Assembly: GCF_003353055.1 (NCBI RefSeq)
Contig: NZ_QKWJ01000010.1
Span: forward strand, 102,213 to 166,212
Direction: 5' to 3'
Length of the DNA: 64,000 nucleotides
DNA from: Cupriavidus lacunae
GTDB lineage: Bacteria; Pseudomonadota; Gammaproteobacteria; Burkholderiales; Burkholderiaceae
The notes beneath the pieces are model-generated. The model worked only from the letters and a program-made list of their open reading frames with translations. It made no database searches and had not been told where the DNA came from. Positions 10,995 through 19,519 of the stretch are shown here, piece by piece. Made by a program: the position numbers and the translations under genes. Position 1 is the first letter of the stretch, and every line of letters begins with the position of its first letter.

Positions 10995-12191
10995 ATGAGT
11001 TTGTTTTCTGCCGTCGAGATGGCCCCGCGCGACCCGATCCTGGGCCTCAACGAAGCCTTCAATGCCGACTCCCGCCCGACCAAGGTCAACCTGGGCGTTG
11101 GCGTGTACTTCACCGACGAAGGGAAAATCCCCCTGCTGCGCGCCGTCCAGGAGGCAGAAAAGGCCCGTCTGACCACAGCCACCCCGCGTGGCTACCTGCC
11201 GATCGAAGGCATTGCCGCCTATGACCAGGCTGTGCAGACGCTGCTGTTCGGCAAGGAATCACCACTGATCACGGAAGGCCGCGTGGTGACGGCCCAGGCA
11301 CTTGGCGGCACCGGTGCGCTGAAGATCGGCGCCGACTTCCTGAAGCGCCTGTACCCGGACGCCAAGGTCGCCATCAGCGACCCGAGCTGGGAAAACCACC
11401 GCGCACTGTTCGAATCCGCCGGCTTCCCGGTGGTCAACTACGCCTACTACGACGCCCCCAGCCACGGCCTGAACTTTGCCGGCATGGTGGAATCGCTGAA
11501 GTCGTTCGCGGCCAACACCATCGTCGTGCTGCACGCGTGCTGCCACAACCCGACCGGCGTCGACCTGTCGCCCGAGCAGTGGAAGCAAGTGGTGGAACTG
11601 GTCAAGGAACGCAACCTGATCCCGTTCCTGGACATGGCCTACCAGGGCTTTGCCGACGGCATCGACGCGGACGGCGCCGCCGTGCGCCTGTTCGCCGATT
11701 CGGGCCTGCCCTTCTTCGTGTCGAGCTCGTTCTCGAAGAGCTTCTCGCTGTACGGCGAGCGCGTGGGCGCGCTGTCGATCGTCACCACCGGCAAGGAAGA
11801 AGCGCAACGCGTGATGTCGCAGGTCAAGCGCGTGATCCGCACCAACTACTCCAACCCGCCGACGCACGGCGGCACCGTGGTCGCCACCGTGCTGAACAGC
11901 CCGGAACTGCGCGCCATGTGGGAAGAAGAGCTGGCCGAAATGCGCGACCGCATCAAGCTGATGCGCCACGCGCTGGTGGACAAGCTGGCCGCCAAGGGCG
12001 TGCCGGGCGACTTCTCCTTCGTCAAGGCCCAGCGCGGCATGTTCTCGTACTCGGGCCTGACCTCGGCCCAGGTGGACCGCCTGCGCAACGAGCACGGCAT
12101 CTATGCCGTCGGCACCGGCCGCATCTGCGTGGCCGCGCTGAACAGCCGCAATATCGACGCCGTGGTCGATGCCATCGCAGCTGTGATGTAA
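10995..12191 (+). CDS. tyrB: Aromatic/aspartate aminotransferase (class I)
   Basis: PLP enzyme exchanging amino groups between glutamate and oxaloacetate or aromatic keto acids. The 398-residue protein has the class I features HNPTG (as CCHNPTGVD), the PLP-lysine segment SSSFSKSFSLYGERVG and the C-terminal substrate-carboxylate arginine in GRICVAALN. It resembles TyrB/AspC subfamily I-alpha. Which of the two main substrates dominates cannot be told from sequence alone. A strong terminator follows, so it is probably monocistronic. Confidence 0.88.
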   Translation: MSLFSAVEMAPRDPILGLNEAFNADSRPTKVNLGVGVYFTDEGKIPLLRAVQEAEKARLTTATPRGYLPIEGIAAYDQAVQTLLFGKESPLITEGRVVTAQALGGTGALKIGADFLKRLYPDAKVAISDPSWENHRALFESAGFPVVNYAYYDAPSHGLNFAGMVESLKSFAANTIVVLHACCHNPTGVDLSPEQWKQVVELVKERNLIPFLDMAYQGFADGIDADGAAVRLFADSGLPFFVSSSFSKSFSLYGERVGALSIVTTGKEEAQRVMSQVKRVIRTNYSNPPTHGGTVVATVLNSPELRAMWEEELAEMRDRIKLMRHALVDKLAAKGVPGDFSFVKAQRGMFSYSGLTSAQVDRLRNEHGIYAVGTGRICVAALNSRNIDAVVDAIAAVM

Positions 12192-12256
12192 AAGGCCCTT
12201 GACCTCGCTATCTCGTCACAGGTGACGGCTGGCGCAAGCGTCACAAAGCAATGCAC

Positions 12257-12280
12257 AAAAAGCGGCTTCGGCCGCTTTTT
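12257..12280 (+). terminator. Rho-independent terminator after tyrB
   Basis: Perfect 10-base stem AAAAAGCGGC / GCCGCTTTTT closed by a TTCG tetraloop, 66 bases after the aminotransferase stop. The flanking A and T runs make it work in either direction. Confidence 0.9.
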
Positions 12281-12502
12281 GCATTTGTTTACGATTTGTC
12301 AGCCAATGTCATCAAGAAATCAGCCATTAACCCTATTGTTTTCCGCACCTGAGGATGTACTTTACGGTATATGCTGCGGAGCAAGATCGTTAGCACGGTC
12401 GTTCGATTACAGGCATAATTGTCGACACGATTCACGGTGTATTGTCAGTACATTAGTACTTGGTGGTACGTATTTCCAAGCAAGACCCAGGCAGACAACG
12501 GC
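12281..12502 (+). promoter_or_regulatory. Upstream region of phaZ1
   Basis: A comparatively AT-rich stretch of about 220 bases before the PHB depolymerase gene. It contains CATAAT near 12414, a TTGTCA near 12442 and an inverted repeat AGTAC-ATTA-GTACT (12447-12460) about 45 bases before the start codon. The promoter must be here, but I cannot choose one -35/-10 pair with confidence. The inverted repeat is a candidate operator. Confidence 0.4.
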
Positions 12503-13762
12503 ATGCTCTACCAATTGCATGAGTTCCAGCGCTCAATCCTGCACCCGCTGACCGCGTGGGCCCAGGCGACCGCGAAGACATTCACCAACCCCCTCAGCCC
12601 GCTCTCGCTGGTTCCCGGCGCACCCCGCCTGGCTGCCGGCTACGAGTTGCTGTACCGACTCGGCAAGGAATACGAGAAACCGGCGTTCGACATCAGGTCG
12701 GTGCGCTCCAACGGGCGCGACATCCCCATCGTCGAGCAGACCGTGCTGGAAAAGCCCTTCTGCAAGCTGGTGCGCTTCAAGCGCTATGCCGACGATCCGG
12801 AGACCATCAAGCTGCTCAAGGATGAGCCGGTGGTGCTGGTGGCCGCGCCGCTGTCGGGCCACCATGCCACGCTGCTGCGCGACACGGTGCGCACGCTGCT
12901 GCAGGACCACAAGGTCTACGTGACCGACTGGATCGACGCGCGCATGGTGCCGATCGAGGACGGCGAGTTCCACCTGTCCGACTACATCTACTACATCCAG
13001 GAATTCATCCGCCATATCGGCGCCGAGAACCTGCATGTGATCTCGGTGTGCCAGCCCACGGTACCGGTGCTGGCCGCGATCTCGCTGATGGCTTCGGCCG
13101 GCGAAAAGACGCCGCGCACCATGACCATGATGGGCGGCCCGATCGACGCGCGCAAGAGCCCTACCGCGGTCAACTCGCTGGCGATCAACAAGTCCTACGA
13201 GTGGTTCGAGAACAACGTCATCTACACCGTGCCGGCCAACTACCCCGGCCACGGCCGCCGCGTCTACCCGGGCTTTTTGCAGCATGCCGGTTTCGTGGCG
13301 ATGAACCCGGACCGGCACCTTTCCTCGCACTATGACTACTACCTGAGCCTGGTCGAAGGCGATGCCGACGACGCCGAGGCCCACGTGCGCTTCTACGACG
13401 AATACAACGCGGTGCTGGACATGGCCGCCGAGTACTACCTGGACACCATCCGCGAGGTGTTCCAGGAATTCCGCCTGGCCAACGGCACCTGGGCCATCGA
13501 CGGCAAGCCGGTGCGTCCGCAGGACATCAAGAGCACCGCGCTGATGACCATCGAGGGCGAGCTGGACGATATCTCGGGCGCGGGCCAGACCGCCGCGGCG
13601 CACGACCTGTGCGCCGGCATCCCGAAAAACCGCAAGCAGCACCTGAACGCGGAGCGTTGCGGCCACTACGGGATCTTCTCGGGCCGGCGCTGGCGCGACG
13701 ACATCTACCCGCAGTTGCGCGACTTCATCCGCAAGTACCACCCGGCCTCGGCTACCAAGTAA
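12503..13762 (+). CDS. phaZ1: Intracellular polyhydroxybutyrate depolymerase PhaZ1
   Basis: Thiol hydrolase that mobilises stored PHB granules. From the ATG at 12503 (MLYQLHEFQRS) the protein is 419 residues, the length I know for Ralstonia eutropha PhaZ1, and the lipase-box-like VISVCQPTVPVL puts a cysteine at position 183, the nucleophile position in that enzyme. There is no signal peptide, as expected for the intracellular type. The frame could extend 28 codons upstream, but that segment contains the promoter-like region. A terminator follows directly after the stop. Confidence 0.94.
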   Translation: MLYQLHEFQRSILHPLTAWAQATAKTFTNPLSPLSLVPGAPRLAAGYELLYRLGKEYEKPAFDIRSVRSNGRDIPIVEQTVLEKPFCKLVRFKRYADDPETIKLLKDEPVVLVAAPLSGHHATLLRDTVRTLLQDHKVYVTDWIDARMVPIEDGEFHLSDYIYYIQEFIRHIGAENLHVISVCQPTVPVLAAISLMASAGEKTPRTMTMMGGPIDARKSPTAVNSLAINKSYEWFENNVIYTVPANYPGHGRRVYPGFLQHAGFVAMNPDRHLSSHYDYYLSLVEGDADDAEAHVRFYDEYNAVLDMAAEYYLDTIREVFQEFRLANGTWAIDGKPVRPQDIKSTALMTIEGELDDISGAGQTAAAHDLCAGIPKNRKQHLNAERCGHYGIFSGRRWRDDIYPQLRDFIRKYHPASATK

Positions 13763-13765
13763 AAA

Positions 13766-13789
13766 AATCGCCCGCAACTGCGGGCGATT
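13766..13789. terminator. Bidirectional terminator between phaZ1 and a TetR gene
   Basis: Stem GCCCGC / GCGGGC extended by AATC / GATT, with A-rich sequence on the left and T-rich on the right. It lies between convergent genes and begins only a few bases after the phaZ1 stop. Confidence 0.85.
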
Positions 13790-13814
13790 CTTCTTGCGGC
13801 GTCGTGCCGGAAAC

Positions 13815-14450
13815 TCAGGGCTTCTTCAGGTAGCTCAGCAGCATTTCGGTGTGCAGCTCGGCAAAGCGCTCATGCTCCTGCTGCGACGCCACGTCGCGCC
13901 CGATCACGGCGCTGATGGTGTAGCGGTTGGACAGCACGTAGTAGCCCAGCGCGGAGATCGTCAGGTAGAACTGCGGCACGTCGATATTGTCGCGGAACAC
14001 GCCCTGCTGCTGGCCGCGCCGGATCACGTCGGCGAGCACGTCGACCACCGGGTTGATCAGTTGCTGCAGGTGGGCGGACTTCTTCAGGTGCCGGGCCTCG
14101 TGCAGGTTCTCGCTGTTGACCAGGCGGATAAACTCAGGGTGCTCGTAGTACCAGTCCCAGACAAAGCGGGCCAGCGTGCGCACGCCCTCGACCGGGTCTT
14201 CGTCGACCAGGTGCAACTGCTCCTCGTCGGCACGGAAATTCGCGTATTGCTTTTCAAGTACTGCCAGGAAGAGGCCTTCCTTGCTGCCGTAGTAGTAATA
14301 CAGCATGCGTTCATTGGTTTCCGCGCGTCGGGCAATCTGGTCGACGCGGGCGCCGGCCAGACCCCCCTTGGCGAATTCCTCGGTAGCCGCAGCGAGGATG
14401 CGTCGGCGCGTCCCTTCCGGGTCGCGTTTGGTCTTAGGCTCAGTTGACAT
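13815..14450 (-). CDS. TetR-family transcriptional regulator
   Basis: Start at the ATG at 14450 ([18 protein letters not shown]), giving 211 residues; an upstream extension in frame is low-quality sequence. The N-terminal helix-turn-helix is clear ([26 protein letters not shown] followed by [13 protein letters not shown]). The C-terminal part resembles the TetR_C domain of regulators of fatty-acid or aromatic degradation. It is divergent from the RnfB-like gene. The ligand is unknown. Confidence 0.88.
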   Translation of the reverse strand: MSTEPKTKRDPEGTRRRILAAATEEFAKGGLAGARVDQIARRAETNERMLYYYYGSKEGLFLAVLEKQYANFRADEEQLHLVDEDPVEGVRTLARFVWDWYYEHPEFIRLVNSENLHEARHLKKSAHLQQLINPVVDVLADVIRRGQQQGVFRDNIDVPQFYLTISALGYYVLSNRYTISAVIGRDVASQQEHERFAELHTEMLLSYLKKP

Positions 14451-14580
14451 GGGGTGTGGTCGATCGTTGCGCGGATTATGGCACAGGCCGGAATGCGGCA
14501 ATCCGGCCGTGCGACGCGCATCATCGCCGTTTCTGTCCGCCGGCGAAATCGGGGATAATCCTTGCGGCGGAAGGCTCGCA

Positions 14581-14613
14581 GGGGTCCGCAGAGACCCCGG
14601 TGCCGCAGGGGTC
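14581..14613. other. Alternating complementary arms upstream of the RnfB-like gene
   Basis: Three arms GGGGTC (14581-14586), GACCCC (14593-14598) and GGGGTC (14608-14613) allow the middle arm to pair with either neighbour. This lies in the divergent region between the TetR gene and the RnfB-like gene, about 135 bases before the proposed start of the latter. No T-run follows the pairs. It may be only a chance GC-rich repeat. Confidence 0.3.
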
Positions 14614-14746
14614 TCCGGCATATTGTCCGCCGCCGGGTGCGGCTGTTATGTCGCCAACCCCTCACAGCACCCCGCAAATTTCATGCTTTGCCCGTTCCGG
14701 TCCGGCTTTGGCCGCGGTTTTGTCCCCTGATTTCCTGTCCGTCGTC

Positions 14747-15568
14747 GTGAATCCCGCCGTCAAGTCCCTAGCCGACCGCATCGAGGCACTGCTGCCGCAA
14801 ACCCAGTGCACCAAATGCGGTTTCAACGGTTGCCGCCCCTACGCCGAAGCCATGGCCAGCGGCGAAGCCGCCTGCAACCGCTGCCCGCCCGGCGGCGAGG
14901 AAGGGATCGTGCGCCTGGCCGCGGTACTGGGCACCGAGCCGCTGCCGCTCGATCCGGAACGCGGCATCGAGCAGCCGCGCGCGGTGGCCCGCATCGACGA
15001 GAGCCTGTGCATCGGCTGCACGCTCTGCATCCAGGCGTGCCCGGTCGATGCCATCGCCGGCGCCGCCAAGCAGATGCATACCGTGATCCCGGCGCTGTGC
15101 ACCGGCTGCGACCTGTGCGTGGCGCCCTGCCCGGTCGACTGCATCGACATGGTCCCGGTCACGGGCGCGCGCACCGGCTGGGCCGCGTGGTCGCAGGCGC
15201 AGGCCGATGCCGCGCACGCGCGCTACCTGGCGCGCAATGCGCGGCTGGTGCGTGAGCGCGAGGAAAACGACGCGCGCCTGGCCGCCAAGGCCGCCGCCAA
15301 GCTGGCCGCGGTGCAGGCCGAAGCGCCGGAGAACGACGCCGAGCGCGCCGCGCAGGAACGCAAGCGCGCCATCATCCAGGCCGCGATCGAACGTGCCCGG
15401 CAGAAGCAGCAGGCCGCGCAGCCGCGCAATACGGAAAACGTGTCGGCCGCGGTGCAGGCCCAGATCGACGCCGCCGAAGCGCGGCGCGCGCGTGCGGGCC
15501 TGACGTCGCCAGCATCCGACCAGAAAGCCGGCCAGAACCCCGATACCGACCCAGCAGAAAAACAATGA
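14747..15568 (+). CDS. rnfB: RnfB-like ferredoxin (electron transport complex subunit B family)
   Basis: Iron-sulfur electron carrier. The N-terminus has an RnfB-type Fe-S domain ([18 protein letters not shown] with a later C), then two 4Fe-4S ferredoxin motifs, [14 protein letters not shown] and [14 protein letters not shown]. The last 110 residues are an Ala/Lys/Arg/Glu-rich helical tail. There is no N-terminal membrane anchor as in E. coli RnfB, and no other rnf genes are present, so it probably works as a soluble ferredoxin-like partner. I prefer the GTG at 14747 (273 aa); an ATG at 14648 is also in frame. It overlaps nth by four bases. Confidence 0.85.
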   Translation: MNPAVKSLADRIEALLPQTQCTKCGFNGCRPYAEAMASGEAACNRCPPGGEEGIVRLAAVLGTEPLPLDPERGIEQPRAVARIDESLCIGCTLCIQACPVDAIAGAAKQMHTVIPALCTGCDLCVAPCPVDCIDMVPVTGARTGWAAWSQAQADAAHARYLARNARLVREREENDARLAAKAAAKLAAVQAEAPENDAERAAQERKRAIIQAAIERARQKQQAAQPRNTENVSAAVQAQIDAAEARRARAGLTSPASDQKAGQNPDTDPAEKQ

Positions 15569-16209
15569 ACGCCGCCAAGTGCCGTGCCATCTTCGAAACG
15601 CTGCGCGAAGTCAATCCGGCCCCGACCACTGAACTGGAATACAGCTCGCCGTTCGAGCTGCTGATCGCCGTGCTGCTGTCGGCGCAGGCCACCGACGCGG
15701 GCGTGAACAAGGCCACGCGCCGGCTGTTCCCGGTTGCGCATACCCCGCAGCAGATGCTGGACCTGGGCGAAGCCGGCCTGAGCGAATACATCAAAACCAT
15801 CGGCCTGTACAAGACCAAGGCCAGGCATGTGATGGAGACCTGCCGCATCCTGGTCGAGCGCCACGGCGGCAAGGTGCCGCCCGACCGCGAGGCGCTGGAA
15901 GCGCTGCCAGGCGTAGGCCGCAAGACCGCCAACGTGGTGCTCAACACGGCGTTCGGCGAGCCCACCATCGCGGTCGATACGCATATCTTCCGGGTCTCGA
16001 ACCGCACCGGGCTGGCGCCGGGCAAGAACGTGCAGATCGTCGAGCAGAAGCTGCTCAAGTGCGTGCCGCACGAATTCCTGCACGATGCCCACCACTGGCT
16101 GATCCTGCACGGCCGCTATGTTTGCAAGGCGCGCAAGCCCGAATGCTGGCATTGCGCGATCGAGCCGCTGTGCGAGTTCAGGGAAAAAACGCCCGCGCCG
16201 CAACTGTAA
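15565..16209 (+). CDS. nth: Endonuclease III
   Basis: DNA glycosylase/AP lyase removing oxidised pyrimidines. The 214-residue protein has the helix-hairpin-helix [13 protein letters not shown] with the catalytic lysine, the catalytic Asp in AVDTHIFRV, and the [4Fe-4S] loop C-x6-C-x2-C-x5-C at the C-terminus. The ATG overlaps the stop of the RnfB-like gene (ATGA), so the two are translationally coupled. The rnfB-nth pairing may reflect a need to deliver electrons or clusters to the enzyme, which is inference. Confidence 0.96.
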   Translation: MNAAKCRAIFETLREVNPAPTTELEYSSPFELLIAVLLSAQATDAGVNKATRRLFPVAHTPQQMLDLGEAGLSEYIKTIGLYKTKARHVMETCRILVERHGGKVPPDREALEALPGVGRKTANVVLNTAFGEPTIAVDTHIFRVSNRTGLAPGKNVQIVEQKLLKCVPHEFLHDAHHWLILHGRYVCKARKPECWHCAIEPLCEFREKTPAPQL

Positions 16210-16234
16210 CCCCGGGGCGCGGCAGGCGGCCGCC

Positions 16235-16861
16235 TTAGTCCGGCTCGCGCGCCAGCACCATCGCCAGCTGTAGCGCAGTACGCGCGACCACCTCGACATC
16301 CGGGGTGTAGCCGTGGCGGATCCAGCGCACGGCGATGTGGACCACCCCGCCCGCCACGCCGGCCGTCAGCAACGGGTCGAGCCGGCGCGCCGGCGGCAGC
16401 AGGGCTTGCGCCAGCAGCCCGCCGAATGCATCCAGCGAATCCGCCAGCGCCCCGTCGACGTGCTTGCTGACGCCGCGAATTTCCACCAGGAACACCCGCG
16501 CCGAACGCGGCTCGCGCTGCAGCGCGCCGAAATAGGCACGCAACATGGCCAGCGCCCGTTGCTGGCCGTCGCCTCCAGCCCCCTCGCCCGCCAGCGCCAG
16601 CGTGTGCAGCAGCCGGTGGGTCACCGTTTGAAACGATGCCAGCAGCAAGGCCTCGCTGTTGGCGAACGACTCATAGAAATACCGTTCGGTCAGGCCCGCG
16701 GCCTCGCACACGGCCTTGACGGTGGCGTTCTGGTAGCCGCGCTCACCATAGACCTGCACGGCCGCGGTAATCAGTTGCGCACGGCGTTGGGCACGTCGTT
16801 CCTCGGCTTCGGCGCCACGGTATCGGCGCGCAGGGGTGAGCTCGGTCGTCATGGGCGCCAT
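16235..16861 (-). CDS. TetR-family repressor, likely regulator of the BVMO operon
   Basis: A 208-residue TetR protein with the N-terminal helix-turn-helix (LITAAVQVYGERGYQNATVKAVCEAAGL, then RYFYESFANSEALL). It is divergent from the Baeyer-Villiger monooxygenase gene, with 88 bases between the start codons. Two matching palindromes fill that space and one begins three bases from this start codon, so repression of both itself and the operon is likely. GGGAATG upstream serves as ribosome-binding site for the ATG at 16861; a second ATG three codons in is possible. Confidence 0.9.
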   Translation of the reverse strand: MAPMTTELTPARRYRGAEAEERRAQRRAQLITAAVQVYGERGYQNATVKAVCEAAGLTERYFYESFANSEALLLASFQTVTHRLLHTLALAGEGAGGDGQQRALAMLRAYFGALQREPRSARVFLVEIRGVSKHVDGALADSLDAFGGLLAQALLPPARRLDPLLTAGVAGGVVHIAVRWIRHGYTPDVEVVARTALQLAMVLAREPD

Positions 16862-16863
16862 TA

Positions 16864-16881
16864 TGACATTCCCTATTGTCA
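16864..16881. promoter_or_regulatory. Predicted TetR operator O1
   Basis: Palindromic half-sites TGACA (16864-16868) and TGTCA (16877-16881) with eight bases between them, directly next to the TetR start codon. It has exactly the same half-sites and spacing as the second operator, 39 bases away centre to centre. Confidence 0.65.
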
Positions 16882-16900
16882 GATTACTTGCCGGATGGCT

Positions 16901-16922
16901 TCTGACAATCTATGTTGTCAGA
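16901..16922. promoter_or_regulatory. Predicted TetR operator O2
   Basis: Perfect inverted repeat TCTGACAA-N6-TTGTCAGA, 28 bases before the monooxygenase start codon. The core TGACA-N8-TGTCA is shared with O1. Size and symmetry fit a TetR dimer site. Confidence 0.75.
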
Positions 16923-16949
16923 AGCACCACTCGTCCGGATGCCCCTGCC

Positions 16950-18524
16950 ATGACCGCCCCCAGTTCCGATGACGCCGTCCTTGATGTCCTGATCGTAGGC
17001 GCCGGCCTGTCCGGCATCGGCGCCGCGCGCCAGTTGCAAACGCGCTGTCCCGGCAAGCGCTACGCCATCCTGGAGGCCCGCGAGGCCATGGGCGGCACCT
17101 GGGACCTGTTCCGCTACCCGGGCATCCGCTCGGATTCGGACATGTACACCCTGGGCTACCGCTTCAAGCCCTGGCGCGGCGCCAAGGCCATCGCCGACGG
17201 GCCGTCGATTCGTGCCTACATCCGCGAAACCGCCGAGGAAGCCGGCATCACGTCACATATCCGCTTCGGCCATCGTGTCGTCAGCGCGGCATGGGACAGC
17301 GCGCAAGCCTGCTGGACGGTCGAAGCCGAGCGCACCGCGGACCGCAGCCGGCTGCGCCTGCGCTCGCGCCTTCTCTATGTGTGCGCGGGCTATTACAGCT
17401 ATGCGCAGGGCCACCGGCCCGAATTCGCAGGCGAAGCGCAGTTCCGCGGCCGCATGGTGCATCCGCAGTTCTGGGACGAATCGCTCGACTACACCGGCAA
17501 GCGCGTGGTGGTGATCGGCAGCGGCGCCACGGCGGTCACGCTGGTGCCGGCCATGGCGAAAAGCGCGGCCCACGTGACGATGCTGCAGCGCTCCCCCACC
17601 TATATCGTGACGCGCCCCGGCGAAGACGCGATTGCCCACAAGCTGCGCCGCGTGCTGCCGGAGCGGCTGGCCTACGCCGCCACGCGCTGGAAAAACGTGC
17701 TGCTGGGCATGATGTTCTTCCAGCTGGCGCGGCGCCGGCCGGATCGCGTCAAACAGCGTCTGATCGGCATGGCCGCAGCGCAACTGGCGCCGGGCTTTGA
17801 CGTCGGCACCCACTTCACGCCCCGCTACAGGCCGTGGGACCAGCGCCTGTGCCTGGTGCCCGACGGCGACCTGTTCCGCGCGATCTGCGACGAGCGCGCC
17901 GCGGTGGTGACCGATACCATCGATCGCTTCACCGCAGACGGCATCGTGCTGGCCAGCGGCAAGACCCTGGCCGCGGATATCGTGGTGGTGGCCACCGGCC
18001 TGAAGCTGAACATGCTGGGCGACATTGCGGTGACGGTGGACGGCCAGCCGCGCCGCCCCGCCGAATGCCTGGCCTACAAGGGGATGATGCTGAGCGACTT
18101 GCCCAACCTGGTGCTGGCCTTCGGCTACACCAATGCGTCGTGGACGCTCAAGGCCGACCTCACCGCCGAGTACGTCTGCCGACTGCTGCGCTACATGGAC
18201 CGCCATGGGCACCGCATGGCCGTGCCGTGCGCCCCCGCTGGCGTGCAGCCGACCCCGTTCCTGGATTTCACCTCCGGTTACGTGCAGCGTGCCGCCGGCG
18301 TGCTGCCGCGGCAAGGCGACCGCAAGCCATGGCGCGTGCATCAGAACTACCTGAAGGACCTGCTCACGATCCGGCACGGGCGCATCGCCGACGGCGTGCT
18401 GCGCTTCGACGTCCCGCCGCCCGCTCCTCATTCGCACCGGGTGCATGATGCAAAGCGGGTCAGCCAGGACACCACGGCCAACGACACGGTGCCGGCCGTT
18501 GCCGCCGGCGAGGTGCAATCATGA
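16950..18524 (+). CDS. Flavin-dependent Baeyer-Villiger monooxygenase
   Basis: FAD/NADPH enzyme inserting an oxygen next to a ketone carbonyl to give an ester or lactone. From the ATG at 16950 it is 524 residues. It has an FAD Rossmann motif GAGLSGIG near residue 17, the BVMO fingerprint FxGxxxHxxxW at 165-175 (FRGRMVHPQFW), and a second nucleotide-binding motif GSGATAVT near 190. Earlier in-frame ATGs would run through the operators and are rejected. It is the first gene of a three-gene unit whose stop overlaps the next start. The substrate ketone is unknown; the sequence looks closest to the EtaA/cyclohexanone-type class. Confidence 0.92.
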   Translation: MTAPSSDDAVLDVLIVGAGLSGIGAARQLQTRCPGKRYAILEAREAMGGTWDLFRYPGIRSDSDMYTLGYRFKPWRGAKAIADGPSIRAYIRETAEEAGITSHIRFGHRVVSAAWDSAQACWTVEAERTADRSRLRLRSRLLYVCAGYYSYAQGHRPEFAGEAQFRGRMVHPQFWDESLDYTGKRVVVIGSGATAVTLVPAMAKSAAHVTMLQRSPTYIVTRPGEDAIAHKLRRVLPERLAYAATRWKNVLLGMMFFQLARRRPDRVKQRLIGMAAAQLAPGFDVGTHFTPRYRPWDQRLCLVPDGDLFRAICDERAAVVTDTIDRFTADGIVLASGKTLAADIVVVATGLKLNMLGDIAVTVDGQPRRPAECLAYKGMMLSDLPNLVLAFGYTNASWTLKADLTAEYVCRLLRYMDRHGHRMAVPCAPAGVQPTPFLDFTSGYVQRAAGVLPRQGDRKPWRVHQNYLKDLLTIRHGRIADGVLRFDVPPPAPHSHRVHDAKRVSQDTTANDTVPAVAAGEVQS

Positions 18525-19504
18525 ACATCCTCCTGACCGCCATCGCCGCACTGATCGGGCTGTGCCTGGTGCTGGGCGCGTTGCTATACCTGTTCACCTG
18601 GCGTACCGCCCGGCGCATCGAAGCGGCCATGGCGCCCCCCGGCCGCTTTGTCGAGGTGCCCGGTGCGCGCCTGCACGTGGTGGAGCGCGGCCAGGGTCCC
18701 GCGGTGCTGCTGGTGCATGGCCTGTCGGGCCAGCTCGAAAACTTTGGCTACGGCATGATCGGGCCGCTTGCCGAGAACTTCCGCGTGATCGCCGTCGACC
18801 GCCCCGGCGCGGGCCATTCCACGCGCACGCCCGGCAGCGCCGCCGACCTGCCGGCGCAGGCCGATGCCCTCGCCGCGCTGTGCGACAAGCTTGGCCTGGA
18901 GCGGCCGCTGGTGGTGGGCCATTCGCTGGGTGGCGCGATTGCGCTGGCGCTGGCCATCCGCCATCCCGAGCGCGTGGGCGGGCTGGCGCTGATCGCCCCT
19001 CTCACGCACCCGCCCAAGGCGATCTCGCCGGTGTTCAAGGCCATGACGGTGCCGAGCGCGTGGCAGCGCCGGCTGATGGCGTGGACGCTGGTGGTGCCGA
19101 TGTCGATACGGCACCGCGCGGAAGTCATGGATATCGTGTTCGGCCCGGATCCGGTGCCGGATGACTTCCCGACGCGCGGCGGCGGCCTGCTGGCGCTGCG
19201 GCCGCGCCACTTCCTGGCAGCGTCCGAAGACCTGATCGGCGCCGCGCAGAGCCTGCCGGCCATGCTGCGCCACTACGGCACGCTACGCGTGCCGGTCAGC
19301 GTGCTTTTCGGCCGCGACGACCGCATCCTGGACGTTGCCGAGCATGGCGAAGCGCTCGTGGCCAAGGTACCGGGCGCGACGCTGACATTGGTCAGCGGCG
19401 GGCATATGCTGCCGGTGACCGCGATCGATACCAGCGTCGATTTCGTGCGCAGAGCCGCCGCGCGGCTGCACGTGTCGGCATCGGAGCAGGCACAGCTCGC
19501 CTGA
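18521..19504 (+). CDS. Alpha/beta hydrolase with N-terminal membrane anchor
   Basis: A 327-residue hydrolase. Residues 4-28 are a hydrophobic helix (LLTAIAALIGLCLVLGALLYLF), then the alpha/beta fold with LLVHGLSG near 65, nucleophile elbow GHSLGG near residue 140, acid Asp in FGRDDRILD near 270 and His in GGHMLPV near 295. The start overlaps the monooxygenase stop (ATGA). An esterase that opens the ester or lactone made by the BVMO is the natural role, inferred from context. Confidence 0.9.
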   Translation: MNILLTAIAALIGLCLVLGALLYLFTWRTARRIEAAMAPPGRFVEVPGARLHVVERGQGPAVLLVHGLSGQLENFGYGMIGPLAENFRVIAVDRPGAGHSTRTPGSAADLPAQADALAALCDKLGLERPLVVGHSLGGAIALALAIRHPERVGGLALIAPLTHPPKAISPVFKAMTVPSAWQRRLMAWTLVVPMSIRHRAEVMDIVFGPDPVPDDFPTRGGGLLALRPRHFLAASEDLIGAAQSLPAMLRHYGTLRVPVSVLFGRDDRILDVAEHGEALVAKVPGATLTLVSGGHMLPVTAIDTSVDFVRRAAARLHVSASEQAQLA

Positions 19505-19519
19505 CCAGGGAGACCGCCC

